Shown here piece after piece: positions 30,068 through 41,094 of a stretch of 64,000 nucleotides of DNA. Source of the DNA: Vibrio gallicus (lineage in GTDB: Bacteria; Pseudomonadota; Gammaproteobacteria; Enterobacterales; Vibrionaceae); NCBI RefSeq assembly GCF_024346875.1, contig NZ_AP024871.1, positions 1,922,001 through 1,986,000 on the forward strand. The letters are read 5' to 3'. The position numbers and the translations under genes are program-made. The notes under the pieces are model-generated. The model did not search any database. It saw only the letters and a program-made list of their open reading frames with translations, and had not been told where the DNA came from. Each line of letters starts with the position of its first letter. Positions within the stretch are counted from its first letter, which is position 1.

Positions 30068-31255
30068 TTATTTTAGTGTAATACGTGCAAACTTACGCTT
30101 GCCTACCTGGAATACGAAAGTGCCCGCTTGAGGAACAAACTTGCTATCGGTTAGTTTTTCACCATCGATCTTAGCAGCACCTTGTTTCACCATGCGCATC
30201 GCTTCAGATGAAGAAGAACACAATTCAGCTTCTTTTAACAGATTGCTTACTGGACGTCCTACCTCAAATTCAAACTCAGGCATTTCATCTGGAATCGCGC
30301 CTTTCTGGAAACGATTGATGAACTCTTGCTCTGCCGCATCCGCATCAGCTTCTGAGTGGAAGCGTGCAATGATTTCTTTTGCCAGTAGGATCTTCACATC
30401 GCGAGGATTAGCACCGTTAGCAACATCAGCCTTAAACTGTGCGATTTCTTCTAGAGGACGGAATGACAGCAACTCATAGTAGCTCCACATTAGGTCATCA
30501 GAGATCGACATGATCTTACCAAACATCTCAGTAGGTACATCGCTCACACCAATATAGTTATGAGCAGACTTAGACATCTTCTTCTCACCATCAAGACCAA
30601 CCAATAACGGCATAGTCAAAACAGCTTGTGGTTTTTGACCGTGTGCCTTTTGCAGTTCGCGTCCCATAAGTAGGTTGAACTTTTGGTCCGTACCACCTAA
30701 TTCAACATCGGTTTCCATTGCAACAGAATCATAACCTTGAAGAAGTGGGTACATAAATTCATGGATAGCGATAGGCTGACCATTGCTATAGCGTTTCTTA
30801 AAGTCATCACGCTCTAGCATACGCGCTACAGTTTGGTTAGCCGCTAGACGAAGCATACCTTCTGCGCCTAGTTCACCTAACCACTCAGAGTTAAAGGCGA
30901 TCTTGGTCTTCTTAGGATCTAGGATCTTAAAAACCTGCTCTTTATAGGTTTCGGCATTACGCAGTACATCTTCACGAGTCAGTGGCGGACGTGTCGTGTT
31001 TTTGCCTGTAGGGTCACCAACCATACCGGTGAAATCACCAATAAGGAACGTTACGTCATGACCTAGGTCTTGGAAGGTACGTAATTTATTTAGAATTACC
31101 GTATGACCAAGGTGGATATCAGGCGCCGTTGGATCAGCACCCAATTTAATACGTAGAGGGCGTCCCTCTTTAAGTTTTTCAATCAATTCACTTTCAGGAA
31201 TTAATTCATCCGTACCACGTTTAATCTCAGCCAGTGCGGTTTCGAAACTCGCCAT
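30068..31255 (-). CDS. tyrS: Tyrosyl-tRNA synthetase
   Basis: Class I synthetase that charges tRNA-Tyr. The ATG at 31255 follows GGGAG and gives 395 residues; the longer frame to 31342 has no support. The HIGH motif is HLGH (residues 48-51), the KMSKS motif is KKMSKS near residue 228, and an S4 RNA-binding domain forms the C-terminus ([20 protein letters not shown]). The length and motif forms match the shorter TyrRS type found at this position in Vibrio. Divergent from the M23 peptidase gene. Confidence 0.97.
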   Translation of the reverse strand: MASFETALAEIKRGTDELIPESELIEKLKEGRPLRIKLGADPTAPDIHLGHTVILNKLRTFQDLGHDVTFLIGDFTGMVGDPTGKNTTRPPLTREDVLRNAETYKEQVFKILDPKKTKIAFNSEWLGELGAEGMLRLAANQTVARMLERDDFKKRYSNGQPIAIHEFMYPLLQGYDSVAMETDVELGGTDQKFNLLMGRELQKAHGQKPQAVLTMPLLVGLDGEKKMSKSAHNYIGVSDVPTEMFGKIMSISDDLMWSYYELLSFRPLEEIAQFKADVANGANPRDVKILLAKEIIARFHSEADADAAEQEFINRFQKGAIPDEMPEFEFEVGRPVSNLLKEAELCSSSSEAMRMVKQGAAKIDGEKLTDSKFVPQAGTFVFQVGKRKFARITLK

Positions 31256-31378
31256 GTCGTGCTCCCACAAAATCAGGAAAAAATAATATCGTGACAGTGT
31301 ACTTGAATAGCGAATAGATTTGAAAGCCGTTAGACTAATCAAATATGAATTTTAACTGTTTATTTAACGAATCGGGCT

Positions 31379-32674
31379 ATGCTAACCATTTTTAAACGTT
31401 TACCCCTTTTGCACCGAGCGTTAATTTGCCTATTTGCTGCGCTTATTATTATGGCGTTATTTTTTCTCCCTGACCCAGCGCAGCTGAGTCAGCATAGGAG
31501 TAATTACCAGGTAGGCAAACTATATTCGCTCCCTATTGATGAGTCGCTACTTAACCGTAGCGAGGTAACCACTTTGCCACGCGTCACCCGCTGGGAAAAT
31601 ATTGTCGTACGTCCAGGAGAAAGTGCTGCGGTTCTTTTTAAGCGTATTGGTCAATCAAGTGGCTTACTGCATCGGCTTATCCATAGTGACCCGCAGATAA
31701 ATAAGCAATTATCACTACTAAGGCCGAATGATGAGCTTTTTTTTGGATTCAATAAACAAGATCAGCTAATTCAAATCAGACGCCAACTCAGTACCTTTGA
31801 AACCTTTGTGGTCAATAAGACTACAGATGGTTTTCGTGCTGAGATTGAACAAAAACAGGTAAATGTGCAATTCAATTACACTGAAGCTACGATCACCTCT
31901 AGCTTCTGGAATGCCGCTATTGATGCCAACCTAACCCCAAATCAGATAATGAGTGTGGCTGGGATATTTGGCTGGGATATTGATTTTGCCCTTGATATCC
32001 GCCCACAAGACAGCTTCAAGTTATTGTACGAAGAAAAGATTGTTGAGGGTGAGATTGTTGATCAAGGTCGGATACTGGCCGCTCAATTTTCCAACCAAGG
32101 GCAAACCTTTAAAGCCATACTCGATGAAGAGAGTGGTAACTACTATGACGAGCAAGGGAGAGCGATGAAAAAGGCATTCTTGCGCTCACCAGTAGATTTT
32201 CGTCGCGTCACCTCAAACTTCAATCCAAATCGTCGCCATCCAGTAACCGGCAAAGTTACCGCTCACCGTGGTACAGATTATGCGGCGCCAGTAGGAACAC
32301 CCATCTATTCAGCAGGAGATGGGGTGGTCTTGAAGTCAGGTTACAACCAGTTCAATGGTAATTATGTATTTATCAAACACAGCAATACCTATATCACCAA
32401 GTACCTGCATCTACAAAAGCGCCGCGTAAAAGGCGGACAACGAGTAAAACAGGGCGAGACCATCGGTACCTTAGGTGGCACAGGGCGTGTTACTGGGCCA
32501 CACCTTCACTATGAGTTCTTGGTTAATGGGGTACACAAGAACCCACGCACCGTTAAGCTACCGCAATCTAAGTCATTAACTGGAAGTAAAAAGCAGCAGT
32601 TCCTTAGCCTTGCCCAGCAGCGCCTCACTGAATTGGAGCGCTATCGTACTCTGCTAACTGCACATGTTGATTAG
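31379..32674 (+). CDS. M23 family peptidoglycan DD-metalloendopeptidase (MepM-like)
   Basis: A 431-residue membrane-anchored murein hydrolase of the MepM/YebA group, which cleaves cross-links to allow wall growth. A transmembrane anchor spans about residues 14-30. An OapA/LysM-like region follows (VVRPGESAAVLFKRIG). The catalytic M23 domain has HRGTDYAAP with His296 and Asp300, and HLHYEF with His375/His377. Metal ligands are intact, so activity is expected. Divergent from tyrS, convergent with the RND pump gene. The exact substrate bond is family knowledge. Confidence 0.92.
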   Translation: MLTIFKRLPLLHRALICLFAALIIMALFFLPDPAQLSQHRSNYQVGKLYSLPIDESLLNRSEVTTLPRVTRWENIVVRPGESAAVLFKRIGQSSGLLHRLIHSDPQINKQLSLLRPNDELFFGFNKQDQLIQIRRQLSTFETFVVNKTTDGFRAEIEQKQVNVQFNYTEATITSSFWNAAIDANLTPNQIMSVAGIFGWDIDFALDIRPQDSFKLLYEEKIVEGEIVDQGRILAAQFSNQGQTFKAILDEESGNYYDEQGRAMKKAFLRSPVDFRRVTSNFNPNRRHPVTGKVTAHRGTDYAAPVGTPIYSAGDGVVLKSGYNQFNGNYVFIKHSNTYITKYLHLQKRRVKGGQRVKQGETIGTLGGTGRVTGPHLHYEFLVNGVHKNPRTVKLPQSKSLTGSKKQQFLSLAQQRLTELERYRTLLTAHVD

Positions 32675-32715
32675 AAAAGTGTTGCGCAAGCAGCTGTAAT
32701 TACATCGCTTCTCTA

Positions 32716-35700
32716 TTACTTCACCTTAGGCTTACTCTCTCGTCCGAACATAAGCAGACAGGGAGTAAGCACTAACGTAAGTACAGTTGCAAAGGCAAGC
32801 CCACCGGCAATTGCACTGGCAAGTTGCGTCCACCATTGCGTGCTTGGCGCGCCAACCTCAATCTTCTGGTTAATCAGGTCTACATTGGTTTGTAACACCA
32901 TAGGCATCAAGCCTAAAATGGTGGTTATTGAGGTTAACATTACCGGTCGTAGACGCTGTACTCCAGTACGCAAGATAGCATCTTCCTTAGATAATCCGCG
33001 CTTTCGCAACTGGTTAAAGGTATCAATTAGTACAATATTGTTGTTAACCACTATCCCAGCCAGAGCAATAACGCCAATGCCCGACATGATAATCCCAAAC
33101 GGTTTTTGCATTATCAGTAGCCCTGCAAAGACCCCTACCGTTGAAAACAACACTGCACTTAAGATCAATAACGCTTGGTAAAAACTATTAAACTGAGTTA
33201 TCAAGATCAACGCCATTACCGCAAGCGCCGCCATAAATGCAGATTGTAAGAAAGCAGAAGAATTTTGTTGTTCTTCGTTTTGCCCTTTAATACGAAACTC
33301 AACGCCGTTAGCAAGAGGCAAATCATCGAGGGCTGCCTGAATATCAGGTAGCTGTTGTGCGAGGTTATATCCCTCGGCCATATCTGCAACAACATTAACA
33401 ATACGCTTACCGTCTAAGCGATGAATAGTGTCTTGCTTTGGTTCGGGCTTGATGGTGGCAAAGTTAGTAATAGGCACTAAACCTGCGTGGGTTTTGACCC
33501 GTAATTCATCGAAGCGCCCAATATCTCTTTTATGATCGGGAAAGCGCACTAGAATATCCACCTGATCATCAGTGTCATCGGGAAGATAATCCCCCACAAC
33601 AAGACCATTGGTCACAAACTGCACTGTGTTACCAACCAAGCTAGCGTCGGCGCCAAAACGCGCCGCATCTGCTCGATTCACATCTATAGTCCAATCAATC
33701 CCCGCTTTACTTGAGTTGTCACTGATATTGGTTAGAGCTGGATTACTATCTGCCCACAGACGAACTTGTTTCGCAGCGGCATCAATCAATGTAGGATCCC
33801 TAGAAGTCACCTCAATCACCAGATCATTTTCCACAGGAGGGCCTGCATCTGGGAATTTAAATTCGATCTCGACGCCAGCAAATTGGTCGGTATTGACTCT
33901 AAGCTGTTCAATTATCTCTTTAACTGGGCGCCTATTTTGCCAATCTACAGGGGTTATCTGAATCGAACCTATTTCGTCAGTGCCTCCTGTTTTGGTGTAC
34001 ACACTATCTAACTCTGGGTGACCAAGGATGACACTCTCAATTTGGCGCATGATCTGATCTTTCTCTTGTATTGAAAGATCCCCATGTGAACGAGCCTTAA
34101 CCGTAAAGAAAGGCGGATCAACCTCAGGGAAGAATTCAGCCCCTAGACCGGCCTTGTTATAAGCAAAGCCAACCGCAACCGCCATCAATATCGCCGTCGA
34201 CAATACCTTGAGTGGATGCTTAATTGCGATAGATAAAGTGCGATAATAAAGCCAAGTAAATCCGGTGGTCTGTGAAAAGTCCCCTTGTTGGATCTGCTGC
34301 GCTCTACGCTGCTTAACTTGGGTCATATACTGCGGCTTGCCCACTAAACTACCAAGCACAGGCACAAATATCAGCGCCATGACCAATGAAGCACTCAGGG
34401 TCGCAATGAGAGTCAGTGGCAAATACTTCATAAATTCGCCAGTGGTATCTGGCCAAAATAGAAGGGGTGCAAATGCGGCTAACGTCGTCGCTGTTGAGGC
34501 GGTAATTGGCCAAGCCATACGCTTAGCTGCTTCTTGATAGGCTTGTTTGCGAGGGATCCCTTGCTGCATTTTTCGATCTGCAAACTCAGTCACTACGATG
34601 GCGCCATCCACCAGCATTCCGACTGCCATAATTAAGGAGAACAATACGACAATATTGACGGTCAACCCAAATACGGATAGCACTAATAAGCCAGTAAGAA
34701 ATGAACCCGGGATCGATATTCCTACCAGTAGTGCGGTGCGAACCCCAAGGATTGCGATAATCACAATAACAACCAAGATAATTGCAGATAGCACATTGTT
34801 TTGCAGATCAGTAAGCATCATATCGACGTCTTTAGAGCCGTCATAGGTGTACTTTACCAATAAGTTACTCGGCCACTGCGGCAATTGTTGTGCTTGCTCG
34901 ATAACCGCTTTAACCAAGTGCACCGATTCAATAATATTTTCACCAGCACGCTTTTTAACATCGAGGACAACTGCATCTTCGCCGTCTAACCTTGCAAAGC
35001 TCTCAGGGTCTCTATATGAACGACGGATCGTTGCCACATCGCCAAAGGTGATCACCTGCTTGCCATCCACTTTAACGGGCAGATCCATAACATCTTGTAG
35101 GGTGGAAAATACCGAGGGAACCTTAACTGAAAAACGCCCATACCCCGTATCGACAAAGCCGGCTGCCACCACACGATTGCTGGCCGCTATCAGGTTATAG
35201 ATATCGCCTTGATTTAGCCCATAGCTCTCGGTTAACAGGGGATCAACGATAACCTCAACAATATCTTCTCGGTCACCAGCAATATCGACTTCGAGTATTT
35301 GCTTAAAGCTCTCTAGCCTATCTTGCAGCTGTCGACCTATCTGCACTATGGTGCGCTCTGGCACCGTACCATAAAGGGCAATTGACAATACTGGCTCTTC
35401 ACTTGCCAGCGTTACCTCATTAACGATGGGATCATCACTGTCTGCGGGCAGGCGTGACTTGGCAAGATCAACCGCTTCTCTGACATCGGTCATCGCTTTA
35501 TTAAGGTCTGAACCCGCCACAAACTCTAGCGTTACTGAGCCATGGCCTTCTGAGGCTGTAGAGGTCATTTTTTTAACCCCTTCAATAGACCGCAACTCTT
35601 GCTCTATGGGGCGAACCAGCAGACGCTCGGCATCTAAAGGAGAGATACCTTGGTGTCCAATAGAAACATATATGATTGGGATCGTAATATCGGGGCTAGA

Positions 35701-35808
35701 TTCCTTAGGTATCGTTAGATAGGTAGCTGCCCCAGCAATTAGCAACATAACTAACAGAGTTAAAATGGTGCGTGAACGTAAAAGTGCCGCATCAATAAGC
35801 GCAAACAT
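32716..35808 (-). CDS. RND-family efflux pump inner-membrane transporter
   Basis: A 1030-residue proton- or sodium-driven RND permease, AcrB-like in size and architecture: two halves, each with one N-terminal helix, a large periplasmic region and six further helices. The intramembrane acidic site reads GMLVDGAIVVTEFADRK, with one Asp in place of the Asp-Asp pair of AcrB. GIGVIALAGIVVNNNIVLID is the second-half motif. It follows its adaptor by 12 bases. Position beside erpA and hemL recalls V. cholerae VexF, but I cannot confirm this. Substrates are unknown; no outer-membrane factor gene is present. Confidence 0.9.
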   Translation of the reverse strand: MFALIDAALLRSRTILTLLVMLLIAGAATYLTIPKESSPDITIPIIYVSIGHQGISPLDAERLLVRPIEQELRSIEGVKKMTSTASEGHGSVTLEFVAGSDLNKAMTDVREAVDLAKSRLPADSDDPIVNEVTLASEEPVLSIALYGTVPERTIVQIGRQLQDRLESFKQILEVDIAGDREDIVEVIVDPLLTESYGLNQGDIYNLIAASNRVVAAGFVDTGYGRFSVKVPSVFSTLQDVMDLPVKVDGKQVITFGDVATIRRSYRDPESFARLDGEDAVVLDVKKRAGENIIESVHLVKAVIEQAQQLPQWPSNLLVKYTYDGSKDVDMMLTDLQNNVLSAIILVVIVIIAILGVRTALLVGISIPGSFLTGLLVLSVFGLTVNIVVLFSLIMAVGMLVDGAIVVTEFADRKMQQGIPRKQAYQEAAKRMAWPITASTATTLAAFAPLLFWPDTTGEFMKYLPLTLIATLSASLVMALIFVPVLGSLVGKPQYMTQVKQRRAQQIQQGDFSQTTGFTWLYYRTLSIAIKHPLKVLSTAILMAVAVGFAYNKAGLGAEFFPEVDPPFFTVKARSHGDLSIQEKDQIMRQIESVILGHPELDSVYTKTGGTDEIGSIQITPVDWQNRRPVKEIIEQLRVNTDQFAGVEIEFKFPDAGPPVENDLVIEVTSRDPTLIDAAAKQVRLWADSNPALTNISDNSSKAGIDWTIDVNRADAARFGADASLVGNTVQFVTNGLVVGDYLPDDTDDQVDILVRFPDHKRDIGRFDELRVKTHAGLVPITNFATIKPEPKQDTIHRLDGKRIVNVVADMAEGYNLAQQLPDIQAALDDLPLANGVEFRIKGQNEEQQNSSAFLQSAFMAALAVMALILITQFNSFYQALLILSAVLFSTVGVFAGLLIMQKPFGIIMSGIGVIALAGIVVNNNIVLIDTFNQLRKRGLSKEDAILRTGVQRLRPVMLTSITTILGLMPMVLQTNVDLINQKIEVGAPSTQWWTQLASAIAGGLAFATVLTLVLTPCLLMFGRESKPKVK

Positions 35809-35820
35809 AAGCCTTATCCC

Positions 35821-36912
35821 CTACTGATGCACGGCGATAACGCGATCACCATCTCGAACAAACCCTTGACCTGTGGTAACGATCTCAACCTTGTCACCTA
35901 AGCCTGAAAGCCATACCCCATCTTGCTGCGCCTTAACTATCTGTATCGGCACAAAGCGAATCATATCGCCTTCAACTAAGGTTTTAACTCCAAGGTTACC
36001 AGCCTCATCTAAGGCGAGCATTGCGGGAGTGACCTTAACCGCCATTCTGGTATCGAGCTCTAGCTCAACCTCCGCGCTTACCCCTGATGGAAGCTGTTGT
36101 TCAGGATTTGCTATCTCAATCTCGATAGGAAAGGTATTGGTTGCAATAGATGAGTTTCGCGAAACATAGCGTAGAGTGCCAACAATAACCTCTCCGCCTA
36201 GCAGTTGAATATTGGCGGGTTGCCCTTTTTTCACCCTCTGTATATGACGCTCACTCAGGTCTACTTCAATAACAAGTTTATCGAGATCAATAAGGTGTGC
36301 TACCTGATCGCCACGCGCAACATAATCACCGACCTCAACGTACAACTGATCGATAACCCCCGCAAACGGAGCACGAATAACACTGTTTTTAAGCGCCAGA
36401 TTGACATTGGCAACCCCAGCTTTAGCGTTGGCTAATTGTGCCTCTGAATTGGCAAAAGCGACTTCATTTTGCAGGCCTCGCTTTTTCAAAGAGCTCGCGG
36501 CATCAAACTCTTTTTGCCTAACCTTTAATAAAGACTTAGCACGCGTTAACTGAATCGCGAGATCCCCCTTGTCGACATTGGCAATAACCTGTCCACGCTC
36601 GACCGTCTCGCCTTTTTTAACCCGTACTCGCTCGATTCGACCGTCGAGTTCTGCACTCAGTTCAACGTCTCGATTGGGAGCTGTGCGGCCATATAGATCA
36701 ATCTTTCGTGCCACGGGTTTTGCCTCAAAAGAAGAAACAACAACACGCGCTAAAGGAACCGGGGTTTTATTGGTGGAGGAGGCATTACTTGAGGAGGGTT
36801 GATCAGCTTGTAGAGATCCAGCCAAAAGCCAAGCACAGATAGCAACAGCAATGACTAAAGAAATAATCCATGGGCGCTGTGAAAACACGCGCCCTATATT
36901 TGAAGGTGTCAT
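35821..36912 (-). CDS. RND efflux periplasmic adaptor (membrane fusion protein)
   Basis: Links the RND permease to a TolC-type channel. The ATG at 36912 follows AAGGGA and gives 363 residues; the extension to 36960 is less likely. An N-terminal membrane anchor or signal (about residues 14-36) is followed by a Ser/Asn/Thr-rich linker, the lipoyl halves (GRIERVRVKKGETVERGQVIANVD and APFAGVIDQLYVEVGDYVARG), a short alpha-hairpin and a beta-barrel domain. No lipobox is evident. It forms a two-gene unit with the downstream permease; no local regulator gene is seen. Confidence 0.92.
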   Translation of the reverse strand: MTPSNIGRVFSQRPWIISLVIAVAICAWLLAGSLQADQPSSSNASSTNKTPVPLARVVVSSFEAKPVARKIDLYGRTAPNRDVELSAELDGRIERVRVKKGETVERGQVIANVDKGDLAIQLTRAKSLLKVRQKEFDAASSLKKRGLQNEVAFANSEAQLANAKAGVANVNLALKNSVIRAPFAGVIDQLYVEVGDYVARGDQVAHLIDLDKLVIEVDLSERHIQRVKKGQPANIQLLGGEVIVGTLRYVSRNSSIATNTFPIEIEIANPEQQLPSGVSAEVELELDTRMAVKVTPAMLALDEAGNLGVKTLVEGDMIRFVPIQIVKAQQDGVWLSGLGDKVEIVTTGQGFVRDGDRVIAVHQ

Positions 36913-37014
36913 ATAAATCCCTTTAGTAATAGTCGATATCCTTTCAACTATTACGACCAATCAATTTCGATTAGTCAGTATAATGCACTTACCTTCATAT
37001 ATCTGAGTATAGGA

Positions 37015-37356
37015 TCACACGCTAAATGATGCACCGCAGCCACAAGTAGTGGTCGCATTTGGGTTATCAATAAAGAATCGAGCCCCAGATAGGCCCTCAG
37101 TGTAATCTACCGTGCCACCGATAAGGTATTGCAAAGACATAGGGTCAACCACAAGAGTCACCTCATCTTTAACTATGATAGCGTCACCATCATTAACTTT
37201 TTCGTCAAAAGTGAAACCGTATTGGAAGCCACTGCAACCACCACCAGTAATATAAACACGCAGTTTTAGATCTGGATTTTCTTCTTCGGTAATTAATACT
37301 TTAACGCGCGCCGCAGCTGCGTCTGAAAAATTCAAAGGTACATCTAGTTCACTCAC
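37015..37356 (-). CDS. erpA: Iron-sulfur cluster insertion protein ErpA
   Basis: A-type carrier that delivers clusters to essential Fe-S proteins such as IspG/IspH. The start is a GTG at 37356: it follows AGGAG at 7 bases and yields 113 residues matching family length ([15 protein letters not shown]). The conserved cysteines lie in [12 protein letters not shown] and [11 protein letters not shown]. It is divergent from hemL. Its promoter overlaps an IscR-like site at 37423-37447, which would tie it to the isc operon. Confidence 0.96.
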   Translation of the reverse strand: MSELDVPLNFSDAAAARVKVLITEEENPDLKLRVYITGGGCSGFQYGFTFDEKVNDGDAIIVKDEVTLVVDPMSLQYLIGGTVDYTEGLSGARFFIDNPNATTTCGCGASFSV

Positions 37357-37414
37357 AGGAACTCTCCTAAAAAACGATGGTGCCACTAGGGTTACAAACC
37401 CAGATTATGCAGTG

Positions 37415-37447
37415 ATTATGTAATACCTGAGCAAAGTGTTCAAGTAT
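37415..37447 (-). promoter_or_regulatory. erpA promoter with overlapping type 1 IscR-like site
   Basis: Minus strand: TTGAAC at 37438-37443, 17-bp spacer, CATAAT at 37415-37420. The block 37423-37447 starts ATACCTGAG and ends TTCAAGTAT on the plus strand and matches about 20 of 25 positions of the type 1 IscR motif, covering the -35 and spacer. Confidence 0.6.
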
Positions 37448-37552
37448 TCAAAATTTCAAAGCGAATTCAACACGTAATTTGCGCCTTATCTCGCCTTGCT
37501 CTCCCAGTTATGTGTACAATAGCGCCACTTTTCGAAATCAAGGATTCTAAGA

Positions 37553-38836
37553 ATGAGCAAATCAGAGGCACTCTATCAACAAGCTCAAACCGTTATCCCT
37601 GGCGGTGTGAACTCTCCAGTTCGGGCCTTTAATGGGGTTGGTGGCTCTCCACTATTTATTGAGAAAGCTGATGGCTGTCGTATTTTCGATGCCGATGGCA
37701 AAGACTATATTGATTATGTCGGCTCTTGGGGGCCTATGATTCTTGGTCACAATAACCCAGCTATTCGTGATGCAGTGGTTGAAGCCGCTCAGCGCGGCCT
37801 TAGCTTTGGTGCTCCGACCGAGCTAGAAATCAAAATGGCGCAACTGGTATCTAGTATCGTTCCATCCATGGAACAGGTGCGCATGGTAAGCTCTGGTACA
37901 GAAGCGACCATGAGCGCAATTCGATTGGCTCGTGGTTATACCAATCGTGACAAGATCATCAAATTTGAAGGCTGCTATCACGGCCATGCTGACAGCTTAC
38001 TAGTTAAAGCTGGCTCTGGCGCCTTAACCCTTGGTCAACCAAGTTCACCAGGTGTTCCGGCTGATTTTGCTAAGCATACCCTTACCGCAACCTTCAATGA
38101 CATCGATTCTGTTATCTCTTTGTTTGAGGCAAATCCAGAACAAGTTGCATGTATCATCGTTGAGCCTGTGGCTGGTAACATGAACTGCATTCCACCCGTT
38201 GATAACTTCCTACAGAAGCTGCGTAGCGTATGTGATAAATACAATGCGCTGCTTATTCTTGATGAAGTAATGACTGGGTTCCGTGTCGCACAAGGCTGTG
38301 CTCAAGCCTACTATGACGTGAAACCAGACCTAACCACATTAGGCAAAGTAATTGGTGGTGGTATGCCAGTTGGTGCCTTTGGTGGACGCAAAGAAGTCAT
38401 GCAATATATCGCACCAACTGGACCGGTGTACCAAGCCGGTACTCTATCTGGTAACCCGATAGCTATGGCAGCAGGCTTCGCTTGCTTAACCGAACTGACT
38501 CAACCGGGTAACGAACAGCGCCTTGCTCAAATCACGAAGACACTGGCTGATGGTTTTAAATCGGCTGCCGACAAACAAGGTATTCCACTGGTTGTGAACC
38601 AAGTAGGTGGTATGTTCGGTTTCTTCTTCACCGATAAAAGTGAAGTGACCAGCTATCAGGACGTGACCGAGTGTGATGTTGAACGCTTTAAGGCTTTCTT
38701 CCACCTTATGCTAGAAGAAGGCATTTACTTAGCACCTTCTGCATTTGAAGCAAGCTTTACCTCTTTGGCTCACAGCGAAGCAGATATCAATGCAACCCTT
38801 GCTGCAGCCGAGCGTTGTTTTGCTAAATTAAAATAA
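37553..38836 (+). CDS. hemL: Glutamate-1-semialdehyde 2,1-aminomutase
   Basis: PLP enzyme that forms 5-aminolevulinate for heme synthesis. The product has 427 residues. The family start [23 protein letters not shown] and the PLP lysine in [18 protein letters not shown] (Lys265) are present, as are [19 protein letters not shown] and [12 protein letters not shown]. It is monocistronic, with a strong terminator at its 3' end, and divergent from erpA. Confidence 0.98.
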   Translation: MSKSEALYQQAQTVIPGGVNSPVRAFNGVGGSPLFIEKADGCRIFDADGKDYIDYVGSWGPMILGHNNPAIRDAVVEAAQRGLSFGAPTELEIKMAQLVSSIVPSMEQVRMVSSGTEATMSAIRLARGYTNRDKIIKFEGCYHGHADSLLVKAGSGALTLGQPSSPGVPADFAKHTLTATFNDIDSVISLFEANPEQVACIIVEPVAGNMNCIPPVDNFLQKLRSVCDKYNALLILDEVMTGFRVAQGCAQAYYDVKPDLTTLGKVIGGGMPVGAFGGRKEVMQYIAPTGPVYQAGTLSGNPIAMAAGFACLTELTQPGNEQRLAQITKTLADGFKSAADKQGIPLVVNQVGGMFGFFFTDKSEVTSYQDVTECDVERFKAFFHLMLEEGIYLAPSAFEASFTSLAHSEADINATLAAAERCFAKLK

Positions 38837-38846
38837 ACTTTTAACT

Positions 38847-38876
38847 GCACAGGGAGCACATCCCTGTGCTTTTTTT
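38847..38876 (+). terminator. Terminator after hemL
   Basis: Perfect 9-bp stem (GCACAGGGA at 38847-38855, complement at 38861-38869) followed by seven T. Confidence 0.92.
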
Positions 38877-38928
38877 GCACTAGGGTATATGATGATAAAT
38901 ACTCTAATGTGAAACTGAAGACACACAA

Positions 38929-40014
38929 GTGCCTGATAAAATAAAACTAAATTCAAGCCAATGGCTATTAATTGCCGCACTCATATTTTCGGCTTACGCC
39001 TGTTATACCCTGATCACCCCTTACATTAACTCAATAGTGATGGCATTTATCATTTCGCTGTTGATGTTTCCGATCCATCATAAGCTTGAACAAAAGATGC
39101 CTAGCATGCGTAATACCTGTGCACTGCTCTCTTGCATCATTTTGACCTTTATCGTTGTCATTCCCCTATTACTCGTATTTACTGCGATCGTTCAGCAAGG
39201 TTCTAGCTTTTCGCAAGATGTGTATCAATGGGTCTCTGGCGGTGGAATCCAAGAGCTATTTTCACAACCTTGGATTGTGAAAGGTCTAAAATTTATAAAT
39301 ACCTACCTCCCCTTTGATACATTAGAGCCTAGTGAGATAGGGCAAAAAATTGCAGAACTTGCGTCTAGTTTTGGCACTCACTTAGTCGCTATCAGTGCCA
39401 CAGTGATTGGTAATGCGACGACCTTCTTACTTAATTTTGGCTTGATGCTGTTTGTGTTGTTTTTCTTGTTGCGAGATCGCGACCATATTATCTCAGCAAT
39501 GCGCCATATCCTGCCATTGTCTCGCTCTCAAGAAGATCGCCTACTAGATGAAATAGAGCAGGTATCAAAATCTGCGGTTATGGGCTCTTTCTTAACCGCC
39601 ATTGCTCAAGGTCTTGCGGGTGGTATCGCAATGTGGCTAGCGGGCTTCCCTGGCTTATTCTGGGGAACTATGATGGGCTTCGCCTCCTTTATTCCAGTCA
39701 TAGGCACAGCGCTTATTTGGGTTCCGGCCTGTTTATATCTACTGATTAGTGGTGAAACGGGTTGGGCTATATTCTTATTAGTGTGGTGCGTGACTATCGT
39801 AGGCTCTATTGATAACATCCTGCGCCCACTACTCATGCAAGGCAGTGCAGGGATGAGCACCTTAATGATCTTCTTTTCTCTGCTTGGCGGTTTGCATGTG
39901 TTCGGCTTAATTGGTTTAATCTACGGCCCGTTAATCTTTGCCATCACTTTGGTGCTGTTCAATATGTACGAAGAAGAATTTAAAGACTTTCTCGACAGTC
40001 AGGATCAAAGATAA
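38929..40014 (+). CDS. AI-2E family (PerM-like) membrane permease
   Basis: A 361-residue integral membrane protein of the AI-2E/PerM family, some members of which export small molecules or act as Na+/H+ antiporters. Around eight transmembrane helices are visible, beginning WLLIAALIFSAYACYTLI, with the conserved LFFLLRDRD turn and a C-terminal block GLIYGPLIFAITLVLF. The start is a GTG with only a weak Shine-Dalgarno; no ATG in a sensible position replaces it. rsmC follows after 15 bases. The transported substrate cannot be read from sequence. Confidence 0.85.
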   Translation: MPDKIKLNSSQWLLIAALIFSAYACYTLITPYINSIVMAFIISLLMFPIHHKLEQKMPSMRNTCALLSCIILTFIVVIPLLLVFTAIVQQGSSFSQDVYQWVSGGGIQELFSQPWIVKGLKFINTYLPFDTLEPSEIGQKIAELASSFGTHLVAISATVIGNATTFLLNFGLMLFVLFFLLRDRDHIISAMRHILPLSRSQEDRLLDEIEQVSKSAVMGSFLTAIAQGLAGGIAMWLAGFPGLFWGTMMGFASFIPVIGTALIWVPACLYLLISGETGWAIFLLVWCVTIVGSIDNILRPLLMQGSAGMSTLMIFFSLLGGLHVFGLIGLIYGPLIFAITLVLFNMYEEEFKDFLDSQDQR

Positions 40015-40029
40015 ATACGAGTTAAAAAT

Positions 40030-41049
40030 ATGAGTGTTTACACACCTCCAAGCCAAATAGCCCAACGCCAGATGGAATACTTTTCAGGAAAGCGGATAGT
40101 TATCGCCGGTGAAGCAGAGGATCTATTCCCTAAGCAGTTGCTTGAGGTTGCCGAATCTGTGACTGTCTTTACTACTCACTTTGGTTACCATCAGCAGATG
40201 CAAAGTCAGGGTATCAATAGTCAATTTGGTGTGGAATATGACAACCAAGACAACTGCGATATGGTGTTACTCTATTGGCCAAAAGCGAAGAGTGAGGCGC
40301 AATATCTGCTCAATATGCTATTTAGCAAGTTGGGAAGTGACACCGAGATAGCTGTGATTGGTGAGAACCGCTCCGGGATAAAAAGCATCGAAAAGATGTT
40401 TACTCCTCTAGGTACAATCAAGAAATATGATTCAGCTCGTCGCTGCTCTTTCTACTGGGGTATATGCCAGCAGCAACCACCAGCATTTAATCTTGATGAT
40501 TACTTTAAGTCATACCCTGTCACTCTAGGCAATCACAAGCTTGATGTTATCAGTATGCCGGGTGTATTTAGCCATGGCGAATTTGACCTTGGTTCTAAGC
40601 TGTTGCTAGACAGCCTTCCTAAGCTATCAGGCAAGGTTTTAGACTTTGGTTGTGGAGCTGGCATAATCGGCACAGCAATGAAACTGGCCAATCCTAAGAT
40701 TGAAATAGAGATGTGTGATATTAGTGCTTTTGCCCTAGAGTCTAGCCGCCGCACCTTAACCGCAAACGGTATACAAGGTCGTGTTTTTGCCAGCGATGTC
40801 TATTCACATACTAGTGATAACTACCGCTTTATCGTCAGTAACCCCCCGTTCCACTCAGGATTAGATACCAGCTACAGCGCAACTGAAACCTTGTTAGCCA
40901 AAGCCCCAACCAAGCTAACAGCGCGTGGCGAACTAATTATTGTGGCAAATAGTTTCTTAAAATACCCACCTATTATCGAACAGGCTTTCAACAACTGCGA
41001 AACCATCAATAAAACTAATAAATTTGTTATTTATCACGCAACTAAATAA
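40030..41049 (+). CDS. rsmC: 16S rRNA m2G1207 methyltransferase RsmC
   Basis: Methylates G1207 of 16S rRNA on the 30S subunit. The product has 339 residues in two halves. The N-terminal half is a degenerate methyltransferase-like domain. The C-terminal half carries the SAM-binding motif [14 protein letters not shown] and the base-binding NPPFHSGLD. It is 15 bases downstream of the PerM-like gene and probably co-transcribed. A terminator follows. Confidence 0.96.
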   Translation: MSVYTPPSQIAQRQMEYFSGKRIVIAGEAEDLFPKQLLEVAESVTVFTTHFGYHQQMQSQGINSQFGVEYDNQDNCDMVLLYWPKAKSEAQYLLNMLFSKLGSDTEIAVIGENRSGIKSIEKMFTPLGTIKKYDSARRCSFYWGICQQQPPAFNLDDYFKSYPVTLGNHKLDVISMPGVFSHGEFDLGSKLLLDSLPKLSGKVLDFGCGAGIIGTAMKLANPKIEIEMCDISAFALESSRRTLTANGIQGRVFASDVYSHTSDNYRFIVSNPPFHSGLDTSYSATETLLAKAPTKLTARGELIIVANSFLKYPPIIEQAFNNCETINKTNKFVIYHATK

Positions 41050-41069
41050 CATTACTCGTATGTTTCAAA

Positions 41070-41094
41070 AGTGTGTTTAGCGACACGCTTTTTT
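41070..41094 (+). terminator. Terminator after rsmC
   Basis: AGTGTGT (41070-41076) pairs with ACACGCT (41083-41089; one G-U) around a six-base loop, followed by TTTTTT. Confidence 0.75.

Noticed and set aside
32840..35722. Many open frames opposite the RND pump gene
   Set aside because: They are antisense shadows of the coding strand, Ser/Thr/Ile-rich, with no motifs.
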